DNA from: Synechococcus sp. CBW1107
Lineage (GTDB): Bacteria > Cyanobacteriota > Cyanobacteriia > PCC-6307 > Cyanobiaceae
Direction of reading: 5' to 3'
Assembly (NCBI RefSeq): GCF_015841355.1
Contig: NZ_CP064908.1
Span: 248,001 to 312,000 of the forward strand
Length of the DNA stretch: 64,000 nucleotides
The translations under genes were made by a program, and so were the position numbers. Below are positions 1 through 9,196 of the stretch, one piece after another (position 1 is the stretch's first letter; each line of letters begins with the position of its first letter). Under the pieces are notes generated by a model. It had not been told where the DNA came from. It ran no database searches and saw nothing but the letters and a program-made list of their open reading frames with translations.

Positions 1-81
1 GTGCTGATCCAGGATCAGGGGATCAAAGCGCACCACGAACGATTGGCACAACGCCTTGAGCACCTCAGGAATTGGCAATAA
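1..81 (+). CDS. C-terminal end of an unidentified protein (partial at window edge)
   Basis: Frame 1 is open from the first base to a TAA at 79-81 and encodes 26 residues, ending LEHLRNWQ. It would converge with and overlap by 17 bases the end of the minus-strand methyltransferase-like gene. The fragment is too short to identify and could be a chance open frame at the edge. Confidence 0.25.
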   Translation: MLIQDQGIKAHHERLAQRLEHLRNWQ

Positions 82-693
82 AAAGCTTAGGGAGCAATAG
101 TCCTGAGCGAGCTTTGTAGGATTCAAAATCAGGGTAGCGCTCAAGCGACTTGTCTTTTTTGAGCATATTTGGGATGAAGATGCCGGCAGTGACCCCCCCC
201 CCAGAATGACGAAGGGAATCCAACTCGACGCTATCATCGCAAATGCTAAATAAATCAGAATTTCCCCTAGATAATTTGTATTCCGGCAGCGCGCGAAGAA
301 GCCTTCCGTAATCAGGCCAGACTTGTATTTAAGTGTATAATGTTTTTGAGCATCACTGCTGTAATGCAGGAAAATTCCTACGATGCATATCGCCACTGCC
401 GCCGCGATCAACGGCAAAGCTGGCTCAAGGCGACTGCTGATGAGGATGAATGGAGCAACCCAATATAAGCTTATCACTCCAAAGCCGAGCACACCTGTCG
501 ACCATGAGACCTCCTGCTCCCATTGTTTGTCAGGGTAAATTCTGTCTTTCAGTAGCCACAGTATTCCATAAGTACCGTGCAGAGAAAGATAGATCCAAGG
601 CCCAAAAGTAAAATTTTGATAGGCGATCATCAAGCCCAGGACAAACAAAAACGTAGCGCCCTTGTGCAGATTGATAAAGCGCTTGATCTTCAT
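65..693 (-). pseudogene. frameshifted DUF1295/isoprenylcysteine-methyltransferase-like membrane protein
   Basis: Read on the minus strand from the ATG at 693, the frame encodes a multi-pass membrane protein. It ends with the family hallmarks of DUF1295/ICMT-like proteins: an R-x-RNTNYLGEILIYL stretch, then, after a frame change, NMLKKDKSLERYP followed by SYKARSGLLLP. The two halves are in different frames, and the break falls exactly in a run of ten C (ten G in the gene) at 193-202. Eight or eleven would restore the frame. DNA here is clearly AT-richer than neighbouring genes, suggesting acquisition. The likely role is S-adenosylmethionine-dependent methylation or lipid reduction at the membrane, from family resemblance only. 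It could be a true pseudogene, a phase-variable gene or a sequencing error in the homopolymer. Confidence 0.7.
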
Positions 694-1181
694 GGCTACG
701 TCTCTCAGAATTCCCAATCACAGTCTAGCAACAGGGGCTACCTGAGCCCCGGGCATTGCTGGAAGATAGCCCGCAATAACCTACATTGAATCCCAAGCAA
801 TGACGAGCCTTCCGTTCGACGTTTCAAGGAAACTCTACATCCAAACCAGAGACATCAACAATTCCTTCGATTCGGTGCAGTCGCCGGAAACGAATGACAT
901 GTGGCGAAACCTGATCTGAACGAGCACCAACTGCCATTCCGCGACAACTCCAGAACTCATCATGTTCAGGAAAGGACCCTGGACAGGAGTCGACTGAGTG
1001 AGCACACAGCTCCGGGACATCGATCGCTCCGTAAAGGTATCCCCATGGCCATATCTCCTTGATGGAGAACTGACAGAAGCTGCCTCTTCGCTTGCTCCAC
1101 CACCAACCACGGCGCCGGTCTCGACTGCCGATTCCATCGGGCTGCGGTTCTCCTGCCTGGGACCCGGCCGCCGCGGGTTCC
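694..1181. other. 488-bp stretch without a recognisable gene
   Basis: Open frames here (for example 835-1137 minus) have no recognisable domain or plausible composition. No tRNA, repeat or clear promoter was seen. Confidence 0.5.
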
Positions 1182-2399
1182 TTACAACCGACTCAGCAGC
1201 TCCTTTTTCTTCTCGGTGAATTCCGCCTCGCTCAGCACCCCCTTGGCCATGAGCTCACCCAGACGTTCCAGGGCGCTGATCACATCCCCGCTGGAGGTGG
1301 GGGTTTGGACTACCGCTGGCGCCGGGGCCGGGGCAGCTGGAGATGCAACGGAAGGACCTTTCGGGGAAAAAGGTGGCAGGCTCGAAAGACTGACGGAGCC
1401 ATCCGGCGTGGAGAACATCACCTCGGCGCTGCTGCTGGCCTGGGCGATCCCGTTGATCGGATGGTCGCGGGCATCCAGCAGGCTGAGGGTGCCGTCGTGC
1501 TCCACGGCCAGGCAGCCCGATTCGGCGAACCAGGCGTAACGCAGATTGTTCTGGGCGCCGGTGGCGCTGGGGCTGCCCAGCTCCGCAGGCCACCAGTTCT
1601 CGAATCCGGCCATCGGCTGCATCGGCTGCATGGCCATTGGCTGCATCGGCTGCATCGCCATCGGGGCCATGGCGAAGGAGGCCGATGACTGTTGGTGCCC
1701 GCCGCCGGAGCTGCTCTGTTGCTGGCTGCCGCCATGGCCCGATTGCTGCTGGCTGCCGCCGCCCATCGAGGTGAGGCTGGAGAGGCTCACCGTGCCGCCC
1801 GGGGTGGCGAAAACCACGGTGCCGCCTGAGCCCTGCTGCTGGGACAGACCGGCGATCTGATGATGGCCCGTGTCGTACACCGACACCTGGCCGTTCGACT
1901 GAATGGCCAACCGGCCAGCGGACGGGAAGAAGGCGTAGCTCATGTCGTTCTGACTGCCCAGCGCCGCGGGGACGCCCAGCTCGGCGGGCCACCATGTATC
2001 CCGGGGATCCGGCACGAACAGGGGCGACCCGCCTCCTGCTGCAGCCATGGGCGCCATCGCCGGCAGCGACGACTGGGCGGCCCAGCCGCCGCTGCTCTGG
2101 GCCTGGAAGCTTCCTGCGCTGGCCGGTTGGGGCTGGTGGCCGCCAAGCTGAGCTGCGATCGCCTGGCAGAGCCCATCCACCCTCGCCTTGAGGGAGTGGT
2201 TGAACATGTCGCCGATCATCAGCATGCCCCCCCGCATCCACTGGCCGGAGCCGGCGAATTCAGGATGGTCGAACTGGGCCATGGCGCCTTTGCCACGCAG
2301 CATCGCCAGCATCATGTGGGTGACGGCGTCCTGGCTGAAGCCGTACTGACGAGCCAGGTCGCTGGCGACCTTCCGGCCTGCATCGGTGATCTGTTCCAT
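1182..2399 (-). CDS. SHOCT-domain protein with a duplicated WWPAELG module
   Basis: The product is 405 residues. The last ~35 residues form a SHOCT domain (DVISALERLGELMAKGVLSE then EFTEKKKELLSRL), a short helical-hairpin motif common at the C-termini of oligomerising or membrane-associated proteins. The middle carries two copies of a ~75-residue module, each opening with WWPAELG-P and containing a G-QN---YA-F pattern, GxLA and DxxxHxI. Both modules end in a FxTPxGxVSLSSL segment. Between them lies a low-complexity Gln/Ser/Gly stretch and a Met-Gln-Pro repeat (about residues 240-265). The N-terminal ~90 residues are helical without signal peptide. Function is unknown. The ATG at 2399 is the first good start in a long, GC-biased frame. 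Confidence 0.75.
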   Translation of the reverse strand: MEQITDAGRKVASDLARQYGFSQDAVTHMMLAMLRGKGAMAQFDHPEFAGSGQWMRGGMLMIGDMFNHSLKARVDGLCQAIAAQLGGHQPQPASAGSFQAQSSGGWAAQSSLPAMAPMAAAGGGSPLFVPDPRDTWWPAELGVPAALGSQNDMSYAFFPSAGRLAIQSNGQVSVYDTGHHQIAGLSQQQGSGGTVVFATPGGTVSLSSLTSMGGGSQQQSGHGGSQQQSSSGGGHQQSSASFAMAPMAMQPMQPMAMQPMQPMAGFENWWPAELGSPSATGAQNNLRYAWFAESGCLAVEHDGTLSLLDARDHPINGIAQASSSAEVMFSTPDGSVSLSSLPPFSPKGPSVASPAAPAPAPAVVQTPTSSGDVISALERLGELMAKGVLSEAEFTEKKKELLSRL

Positions 2400-2701
2400 G
2401 GCGTGGGCGGGTCTCTGGGCCGTGTCTGAAGGAATTCCGGAAACGCTGATTTCACCCCGACCCTGCCCTGCAATGGGGCCACGTCATTGCCGAAAGACCG
2501 ATCCGCCTGATCAATGGGCAGGAGGCGAACCGGCCGGGTCGATGCAGACGTGACGGGGTTTGGGTTCGGTTGCCTGTTCGGGAGATGGCGGCTGACGCTG
2601 CTCCCGCACCGAATCGATCGGCTCTGCCGAGACGAAGAATCAATCCTTTCCTGAACCGTCAAACTACCATTGGGTTGGCGTCCTCATCCTGCTTCGTGCC
2701 G

Positions 2702-2938
2702 ATGCCGGCGCAGCAGGCACAGGACCTCACCCCCCGGTTGCGGCTCAATCAGCTGGGCAGGGCCTGCTCCTCGGGGAATGGCATGGTCCTGAGCACTGCG
2801 CTGAGTCCGGGCCGGTCCCTCCACGTGGTGATGGGCTCCAGTGCGGGCAGCCCTGGAGGACTGCCGTGCCACTTCGACCTGAATCGTCAAGCGTGCCGCT
2901 ATGACCTCCAGCAGACGCAACGCCAGCGATGGTCCTGA
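2702..2938 (+). CDS. possible small hypothetical protein
   Basis: A 78-residue frame starts at ATG 2702, contains two cysteines spaced like a small exported protein, and overlaps the photolyase start at 2929 by 10 bases. No family is recognised. The frame extends upstream to 2570 without a better start. It may be a chance frame. Confidence 0.25.
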   Translation: MPAQQAQDLTPRLRLNQLGRACSSGNGMVLSTALSPGRSLHVVMGSSAGSPGGLPCHFDLNRQACRYDLQQTQRQRWS

Positions 2939-4443
2939 CCCTGATCCTGGGCGATCAGCTGCACCGCGAGTGGTTCACCCCCTCGCCGCTGCAGCTCATT
3001 CCCGGGAGCCGGGTGCTGATGATCGAAGACCTCGCTGTGGCCTCCACCTACCGGTACCACCAGCTGCGCCTGCTCCACACCTTCGTGGCGATGCGCAGCT
3101 TCCGCGACGCGCTGAACGAGCGGGGGCTGGCGGTGCACTATTTCGAGCTGCCGGCTTCGTCGGGTGTGTCGTTCTGGGAGCGGCTGGCGGCAGAGCTGGG
3201 TGCAGACCGGGAGCTGCAGGTGGCGGAGATCGCCGACCGCAGCTTCGGGCAGAGGCTGCAGCAGTTCTGCCGCGAGCACGGGGTACGGCTGACCGTGCTG
3301 CCCTCACCCGCGTTCCTCGAATCGGCCGCCGAGAGTCGGGCCTGGTTCGAAGGACGTCGCCGGCCCTTCATGAAGACGTTCTACGAGCGGCAGCGACGGC
3401 GCCTGGGGCTGCTGCTCGAAGACGACGGGAGCCCCAGCGGCGGCCGCTGGAGCTTCGATGTCGAGAACCGCCGCCGGCTGCCGAAGGGCTACCAGGAACC
3501 ACCGCTGCCGGCTGTGGCGACCAGTCCCCATGAACCGGTGGTGCGACAGCTGATCGCCACCCACTTCAGCAGCCATCCCGGGGTGCCGGGGGAGCTCTGG
3601 ATTCCCGTCGATCACGACGGCGCCGACGCCTGGCTGCAACGGTTCCTGCAGGACCGCCTCGACGGATTCGGCCCCTACGAGGACGCCCTGAGCGCGCGTC
3701 TGGGCACCCTGCACCATTCCCTGCTCTCTCCCCTGCTCAACATCGGCCTGCTCTCTCCGGCCATGGTGATCGCAGCCACCCTCGCCCATGTGAAGCAGCG
3801 GCAGGAGTGCGACCAACCGGCGCCGATCGCCTCGCTGGAGGGCTTCCTGAGACAGGTGATCGGCTGGCGGGAGTTCGTGCGCGGCATCGATCTCGTGCAT
3901 GGCGACACCCAGGCCGGCAGCAACTTCTGGAACCATCGACGCCGGCTGGCGCCCTGCTGGACCGACGGCAGCACCGGCCTGCCGCCACTGGATGCGGCGA
4001 TCCGGCGGCTGAATCGCACGGGCTACAACCATCACATCGAGCGGCTGATGGTGATCAGCAACCTGATGCTGCTCTGCGAGATCCAGCCGACGGAGGTGCA
4101 CAGGTGGTTCATGGAGCGTTATCTGGATTCCTATGAGTGGGTGATGGGCCCGAACGTCTACGGAATGGGCCTGATGAGCGATGGCGGCATCTTCGCCACC
4201 AAGCCCTACATCTGCGGCTCCAACTACATCCTCAAGATGGGAGATTTCAAGCGCGGCCCGTGGTGTGACATCTGGGACGGTCTCTACTGGCGCTTCATCG
4301 ATCATCACCGGGCCTTCTTCCAGGCCAACCCCCGCCTCTCGATGAATGTGCGCCTTCTGGATCGCATGGATCCCCTCCGGCGAAATGGCCTGTTCGTCGC
4401 GGCGGAGGCGTTCCTGGAGAGCGCCACGATGGATCGGCCTTGA
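2929..4443 (+). CDS. cryptochrome/photolyase family protein (FeS-BCP/(6-4)-like), Fe-S ligands apparently lost
   Basis: This 504-residue protein matches the deoxyribodipyrimidine-photolyase-related (FeS-BCP, prokaryotic (6-4)) family. An N-terminal Rossmann domain starts VLTLILGDQLHREW. The C-terminal FAD domain shows GWREFVRGID (~312-321), GYNHHIERLMVISN (~365-378) and an EWVMGPNVYGMGLMSDGG stretch (~403-420). Family members use blue light and FAD to repair UV lesions. In characterised members four Cys bind a 4Fe-4S cluster. Here the first position falls in GLPPLDAA (Pro instead of Cys) and the usual CxxC after KMGD reads FKRG. Only Cys446 before the LYW motif remains. The next gene follows without a gap, so the two are probably co-transcribed. 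Photoreceptor rather than repair function cannot be excluded. Confidence 0.88.
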   Translation: MVLTLILGDQLHREWFTPSPLQLIPGSRVLMIEDLAVASTYRYHQLRLLHTFVAMRSFRDALNERGLAVHYFELPASSGVSFWERLAAELGADRELQVAEIADRSFGQRLQQFCREHGVRLTVLPSPAFLESAAESRAWFEGRRRPFMKTFYERQRRRLGLLLEDDGSPSGGRWSFDVENRRRLPKGYQEPPLPAVATSPHEPVVRQLIATHFSSHPGVPGELWIPVDHDGADAWLQRFLQDRLDGFGPYEDALSARLGTLHHSLLSPLLNIGLLSPAMVIAATLAHVKQRQECDQPAPIASLEGFLRQVIGWREFVRGIDLVHGDTQAGSNFWNHRRRLAPCWTDGSTGLPPLDAAIRRLNRTGYNHHIERLMVISNLMLLCEIQPTEVHRWFMERYLDSYEWVMGPNVYGMGLMSDGGIFATKPYICGSNYILKMGDFKRGPWCDIWDGLYWRFIDHHRAFFQANPRLSMNVRLLDRMDPLRRNGLFVAAEAFLESATMDRP

Positions 4444-4475
4444 GCGTCGCGCTGCCTGTGCCCAGCTCCGATCCA

Positions 4476-5249
4476 ATGAACACCGATCCATCGGCCACCG
4501 ATCCAGCCGGCGGCAAGGCACAACCGCCTGCACCCGCTGCCCTGCTGGAGCGGCTGGCGGGAGTGTCCGGCATGGAGCGCGGCCAGCGCCGACTCGTGCT
4601 GCTGCTGAGCCAGCTGGGGGATTTCGACAGCCTCGAATACGCCCAGGCCCTGGCCCCGGTCCTGCCGCAGCTGGCGACTGCCGGCATCGCCGTGCTGGCG
4701 ATCGGCATCGGCAACGAGGCGGGCCGCCAGCGCTTCTGCGCCTTCACGGGGTTTCCACTTGAATGCCTCCAGGTGGACGACGAACCCCAGCTGCACCGGG
4801 CTCTGGGGCTCTACGAGGGCCTCCGGCAGATCGGCGGGCCATGGCCGACCCTGCTGCTGATGTGCGCCGGCATCGGGTCCCCCGGAACCCTGGCCGAGGT
4901 GTTGCGTGGCTACTCGGGCGATCGCAGCGCTCCCCAGCGGATCGCCGACGAGGAGACCATCCAGGCGGGCCCCCTGCCGCCGATCAAGGGGGCATTCTTC
5001 GCCAGAGCGGGCGGGACCGGGTTCCAGCGGCCCTTCGAGCTGGCCACGGTGCGACTGCGCAACATGACCGAAGTGCTGGGTCACTGGCGCACCTACGTGC
5101 CGCGCGACGACTTCCTCACCCAGCGGGGCGGCACCTTCCTGCTGGAAGCCGACGACACGCTGCTGTACAGCCACCGGGACCGTGGCATTCTCGGCTTCTC
5201 AGCGACCATGGCAAGGCCGCTCAGCTTCCTGGATTCCTTTCTGAGCTGA
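4476..5249 (+). CDS. peroxiredoxin-like (AhpC/TSA-like) family protein
   Basis: The protein resembles cyanobacterial peroxiredoxin-like/thioredoxin-fold proteins: LVLLLSQLGDFDSLEYAQAL near the start, AVLAIGIGNE in the second strand, and a FCAFTGFP segment with a Cys. The C-terminal part (DDTLLYSHRDRGILGFS) fits the usual end of the fold. It probably reduces peroxides or acts as a redox sensor, but a catalytic Cys cannot be assigned with certainty. The frame is open from a TTG at 4440 that overlaps the photolyase stop. The ATG at 4476 is preferred here, and the upstream starts (TTG 4440, GTG 4458) remain possible. Its position directly behind the photolyase suggests a light/oxidative stress operon. 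Confidence 0.65.
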   Translation: MNTDPSATDPAGGKAQPPAPAALLERLAGVSGMERGQRRLVLLLSQLGDFDSLEYAQALAPVLPQLATAGIAVLAIGIGNEAGRQRFCAFTGFPLECLQVDDEPQLHRALGLYEGLRQIGGPWPTLLLMCAGIGSPGTLAEVLRGYSGDRSAPQRIADEETIQAGPLPPIKGAFFARAGGTGFQRPFELATVRLRNMTEVLGHWRTYVPRDDFLTQRGGTFLLEADDTLLYSHRDRGILGFSATMARPLSFLDSFLS

Positions 5250-5320
5250 CGGTTCTGCTGATCGGTGGATGGTCACGTCAGACAACACATGAAGGTCCTG
5301 GATAAGGCACTTCATCAATC

Positions 5321-6035
5321 TTGATTCATTCATGCATCGTCCCCGTGTCCGGATTGCACTTGGCCTGTTCGTTGTTCGTGGCTCTGGTGCTCGGCCTGGT
5401 CAGTCATCCACAGCTGGCTGCTCAAAGCGCTGAGCCAGGGACGGTCTCGGCCGCTCCTGGGCGGGGTTCCGTGGCGATGATCATTGGAGAGGGCGGAAAT
5501 GTCGGGGTGCTCACCGGCTCAGAAGGCCCTTTGCTGGTGGATGCCAAGTTCGCCAGGTTGGCCCTGCCGGTGCTCACCTTCGAGAACACACTGCGGCTGC
5601 ATCTCGATGACGGGACCATCGACCTGTTGCACCTGCCTGCTGCTCACACGGACGGCAATACCATCGTGCACTTCAACACGGCCAACGTGATTCACAGAGG
5701 TGATGGGTGCTGGAACGGCATGTACCCATTCATCGACGCCTTCCATGGCGGCAGCCTCTGGGGCGATCGCTGGAGTGGACCGTGTTCTTGCCCTCGCGGG
5801 GCCAGAGACCCGCATCATCCCCGGGCATGGAGTCGTGGGGGGGGGAAAGGTTGAGTTGGGGAGCTATCGCACCATTCTGGCCAGCGCCCGCAAGCGTCTG
5901 TCGACTCGGAAACAGCAAGGATTGAGCGCCGAGCAGGCTGTAGCCGCTCAACCCCTGGCGGATCTGGAGGAGAGATGGGGGAAGGGTTTGTTCAAGGGCG
6001 ACCGCTGGATCGCAGTGATCCGGGAGGGCGAGTGA
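5321..6035 (+). pseudogene. decayed MBL-fold metallohydrolase
   Basis: The segments GNVGVLTGSEGPLLVDAKFA, HLPAAHTDGNTIVHF, WNGMYPFIDA, then ALAGPETRIIPGHGVV, are those of exported beta-lactamase-fold hydrolases. Two lesions are visible. First, the part that should carry the metal-binding HxHxDH motif, between DAKFA and LPVLTFENTL, is missing, about 50-60 residues. Second, the frame changes by +1 near 5758-5762, between GGSL and GAIAGVDRV. A hydrophobic signal-like start is present (TTG at 5321; an ATG at 5332 lies in another frame and may be the original start). The gene cannot make an active enzyme. It lies just upstream of the IS cluster. Confidence 0.75.
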
Positions 6036-6166
6036 GGTCATGCCTCAACCGGAGCCCAGCTGCACTCGCGAAACAGTTGCTCAGCAGAATCTCCTGATCG
6101 GGTCGCGTCCCTTTGAGTGGTGGAAAAGCCGAGGCCCGATTACCCTGATTTGAGAGTGAACAGAGT

Positions 6167-6256
6167 GGAATGACGGGCGGTCATTCCCGAGGCGATGAAT
6201 CGTCTCGTTTATACACACTGAACGGTCGTGAATGACGTGTCAAGTCATCCGTTCAG
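6167..6256. terminator. tandem hairpins downstream of the IS256-B transposase
   Basis: GGAATGAC (6167-6174) pairs with GTCATTCC (6180-6187) across a 5-nt loop. CTGAACGG (6218-6225) pairs with CCGTTCAG (6249-6256), with an inner ATGAC/GTCAT stem. They lie between the transposase stop and the element end, which suggests transcription-blocking structures. There is no U tract, so a terminator role is inferred only. Confidence 0.45.
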
Positions 6257-6365
6257 TAGGTTGCTCATCGTGGCGATCGTTGGAGCGCCGGCCCCGGACG
6301 CCAGCCGCTGCCGGCCCGCCCTGTGGAGGCGAGCCAGGCGACTGGCCGGGGCCTGAGCTGGAGCC

Positions 6366-7604
6366 TCAGGACGTAGTGGCGAGCTGCGGCTCCGCTGCCG
6401 GAAGCTCATCGGCGGCAGGAGGGATGGCGGCCATCGAATCGAGCGAGAACATGCGGCGGCCCTCCAGCTGCCAGTGCTCGTCCTGTTCCAGCAGCACCGC
6501 CCCCACCAGGCGGGTGATGGCGGCGTCGTTCGGGAAGATGCCGACCACCTTGGTGCGCCTCTTGATCTCCTCGTTGACGCGCTCCAGCAGGTTGGTGCTC
6601 CACAGCTTGCGCCAGTGGCTGGCTGGGAAGTGGCGGAACGCCAGCACGTCCTCCCGGGCCGAGGCCATCAGTTCAGCGGCCCTGGGGAACTTGAGCGAGA
6701 GCACGCCGGCCACCTGATCCCACTGCTACTCCACGCCAGTGCGGCTCTGCTGGGTGAACACCGACCGCAGTGCGGCGGCCACCATCTCCTGCTGCGCCCT
6801 GGGCACCGCCTGCAGAAGGTTGCGGGCAAAGTGCACGCTGCAGCGCTGCCAGCTGCAGCCCTGGAACATCCGGCCCACCGCCTTGGTGAGCCCGACGTGA
6901 GCGTCGGAGACGACAAGCCGAACACCAGTGAGGCCCCGCTGCCTCAGACCGCCCAGGAATTGCCGTCAGAAGGGCTCGCTCTCGCTGTCGCCCACCTGCA
7001 GACCCAGCAGCTCGCGGCGGCCGTCGGCATTGACCCCCATGGCCACGACGACGGCGCGGGAGCAAACCTGCAGGGTCTTGCCCAGCCGGCCGTGGAGGTA
7101 GGTGGCATCCAGATAGAGGTACGGATAGCGGCTGCCGTCGAGCGGCCGCTCCAGGAACGCCTGGATCTGGCCGTCGAGCCCCTGGCAGATTCGGCTCACC
7201 TCCGAGCGGGAGATGCCGGCCTGGGAGCCGATGGCGGCCACCAGGGGGTCCACCTTGCGGGTGGAGATGCCCTTGACCCAGGCCTCCATGATCAACGCAT
7301 AGAGCGCCTGATCGATCCGCCGGCGGGGCTCGAGGATGGTCGGGAAGAAGCTCCCCGCACGGAGTTTGGGGATGGCGAGCGGGATGTCGCCCACCTGGGT
7401 GGTGAGGGTGCGGGGTCGGCTGCCGTTGCGGTGGCCGAGCCGCTCGTCGGTGCGCTCATGGCGCTCCGCGCCGAGCACGGCCGCGACCTCGAGCTCGATC
7501 AGCTGCTGCAGGCCCTGGCGCACCAGCTCGGGGATCAGCTGCCCGGCGCTGCTGCCATTGAGGTGCGGCGCCAGGGGAGAGGCGCCAGAATCCGGTCTGG
7601 GCAT
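6366..7604 (-). pseudogene. IS256-family transposase with two nonsense mutations
   Basis: The frame from ATG 7604 to the stop at 6366 spans 413 codons and aligns along its whole length with the intact neighbour transposase. Shared segments include YLDATYLHGRLG (first Asp), VVSDAHVGL (second Asp) and LLERVNEEIKRRTKVVGIFP (Glu). Two in-frame stops break it: TGA at 6966-6968, where the relative has Trp in FWRQFL, and TAG at 6726-6728 just before QWDQVAGV. There is no frameshift, so the element died by point mutation. It is clearly diverged from the younger copies and was not their source. Confidence 0.9.
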
Positions 7605-7697
7605 GGTTCGTCCGGTTGAGGTGGTTCTCAAACCAGGGTCACGGACCTGCCCACCCCCTGAGCGGCGTCCCAGCAAGTGGTGTAACTCAGGAGGATC

Positions 7698-7718
7698 AGC
7701 CCCGGCGTAGCCGGGGCT
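7698..7718. terminator. hairpin inside the left end of IS256-A
   Basis: AGCCCCGGC, a GTA loop, then GCCGGGGCT form a perfect 9-bp stem between the left inverted repeat and the transposase. The related older element has AGCACCGGC/GCCGGTGCT at the matching place, a compensated pair change. It probably shields the transposase from outside transcription. Confidence 0.55.
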
Positions 7719-7810
7719 GACGGCTCACCTCCCTCAGATTTCAGCTGTGGCAATGGGTGGGCCGGTCTGTGACCCTGTTCGGAGAACTACCACCAAACCG
7801 AACACAGACC

Positions 7811-9067
7811 ATGACCCTCACCCATAGTGGCGCCTCCGAGCTGAGCCAGCTCATGGAGGGCACCACCGCTGGCGCCCTGATCCCAGAGATCGTGCGCCGG
7901 GGTTTCCAGGACCTGCTGGAAGCCGAGGTTTCTGCCCTCACGGGCGCTCAACTCCATGAGCGCTGCCCCGATCAGCGCTCCACCCATCGCAACGGCTACC
8001 GGGAGCGGCTGCTCACCACCCAGGTGGGCGACCTCAGCCTGGCCATTCCCAGGTTGCGGCAGGGCAGCTTCTTTCCCAGCTGGCTGGAGCCACGCCGCCG
8101 GGTGGACAAGGCGCTCTACGCCGTGGTGATGGAGGCCTACACCGGCGGGATCTCCACCCGCAAGGTCGACGCCCTGGTGGAGGCGCTGGGCGGGGCCAGC
8201 GGCATCTCCAAATCGGAGGTGAGCCGCATCTGCCAGGGGCTCGATGAGCAGGTGAAAGCCTTTCTGGGCCGGCCGCTTGACCATGCCCGCTTTCCCTACG
8301 TCTACCTCGACGCCACCTACCTCCACGGCCGCCTGGGCCGAAATATGCAGGTGGTGTCGCGGGCGGTGGTGGTGGCGATCGGCATCAATGCCCTCGGCTA
8401 CCGCGAAGTTCTCGGCATTGCCGTGGGCGACAGCGAGGCGGAGGGCTTCTGGCGTCAGTTCCTGGGCTCACTCAAGGAGCGTGGCCTCGACGGCACCCGC
8501 CTGGTGATCTCGGATGCCCACCTGGGCCTGACGGCAGCGATCAAGCGGATGTTCCAGGGCAGTAGCTGGCAGAGGTGCCGGGTGCACTTCCTGCGCAACC
8601 TGCTGAGCCATGTGCCCAAGGCCGGCCAGGACATGGTGGCCGCTGCCATGAAAGCGGTGTTCGTGATCCAGGCTCCAGATCAGGTGCGCGCCCACTGGCA
8701 GCGGGTCACCGAGATGCTGCGCAAGCAGTTCCCCGGCGCCGTGCCCGTGATGGAAGCCGCCCGGGACGACGTGCTGGCCTTCCTGCACTTCCCCCAGGAG
8801 CACTGGCGCAAGGTCTGGAGCACCAACCCGCTCGAGCGCCTCAACAAGGAGATCAAACGCCGCACCAACGTGGTCGGCATCTTCCCCAATGATCCAGCGA
8901 TCGTGCGCCTGGTGGGCAGCCAGCTGCTGGAGCAGCAGGAGGAATGGCAGCTGGAGCGTCGCCGCTTCTTCTCTGAGGCCACCATGGCCAAGATCCCAGA
9001 GCCAGAAGAGCCCTTGGAGCTCACCGATGCAGATCCGAACGCCCAGCCGGCTGCAACCATCAGCTGA
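7811..9067 (+). CDS. IS256-family transposase
   Basis: The enzyme catalyses movement of its element by a DDE mechanism. From the ATG at 7811 it has 418 residues. The acidic triad is visible as Asp167 (YLDATYLHGR), Asp235 (VISDAHLG) and Glu342 (NPLERLNKEIKRR), with the family's CRVHF segment at 256-260 between the second Asp and Glu. A GTG at 7757 would add 18 residues that look like untranslated leader, so the ATG in front of TLTHSGASEL is preferred. The full length and lack of lesions suggest an active enzyme. The second copy's protein is identical wherever compared. Confidence 0.95.
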   Translation: MTLTHSGASELSQLMEGTTAGALIPEIVRRGFQDLLEAEVSALTGAQLHERCPDQRSTHRNGYRERLLTTQVGDLSLAIPRLRQGSFFPSWLEPRRRVDKALYAVVMEAYTGGISTRKVDALVEALGGASGISKSEVSRICQGLDEQVKAFLGRPLDHARFPYVYLDATYLHGRLGRNMQVVSRAVVVAIGINALGYREVLGIAVGDSEAEGFWRQFLGSLKERGLDGTRLVISDAHLGLTAAIKRMFQGSSWQRCRVHFLRNLLSHVPKAGQDMVAAAMKAVFVIQAPDQVRAHWQRVTEMLRKQFPGAVPVMEAARDDVLAFLHFPQEHWRKVWSTNPLERLNKEIKRRTNVVGIFPNDPAIVRLVGSQLLEQQEEWQLERRRFFSEATMAKIPEPEEPLELTDADPNAQPAATIS

Positions 9068-9106
9068 AGCGCACCAGCTTCTACCTCGATCTACACAGAA
9101 CACATC

Positions 9107-9196
9107 GATCGCTGAGTTGCCAATTCAGCGATCAGGGTTCATAATGGATCAATGGAGCTGCGCAATCAGCTTCCAAGCAGTCATCCCCTGACTGCT
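9107..9196. terminator. two hairpins between transposase stop and right end of IS256-A
   Basis: GATCGCTGA (9107-9115) pairs with TCAGCGATC (9125-9133), and AGCAGTCA (9176-9183) pairs with TGACTGCT (9189-9196). Both also occur in copy 2. They are probable transcription stops or end-protecting structures. Confidence 0.5.

Noticed and set aside
1600-1680. Short repetitive DNA as a possible CRISPR or VNTR array
   Set aside because: The repeat is in frame within the SHOCT gene and encodes the Met-Gln-Pro linker; no spacers are present.
3304-4533. 409-codon minus-strand frame across the photolyase
   Set aside because: The plus strand has clear photolyase motifs throughout; the minus frame has His/Gln-rich shadow composition.
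8468-9103. Long minus-strand open frame opposite the IS256 transposase
   Set aside because: It is the antisense shadow of a high-GC transposase gene and shows no domain of its own; the same shadow appears in copy 2.
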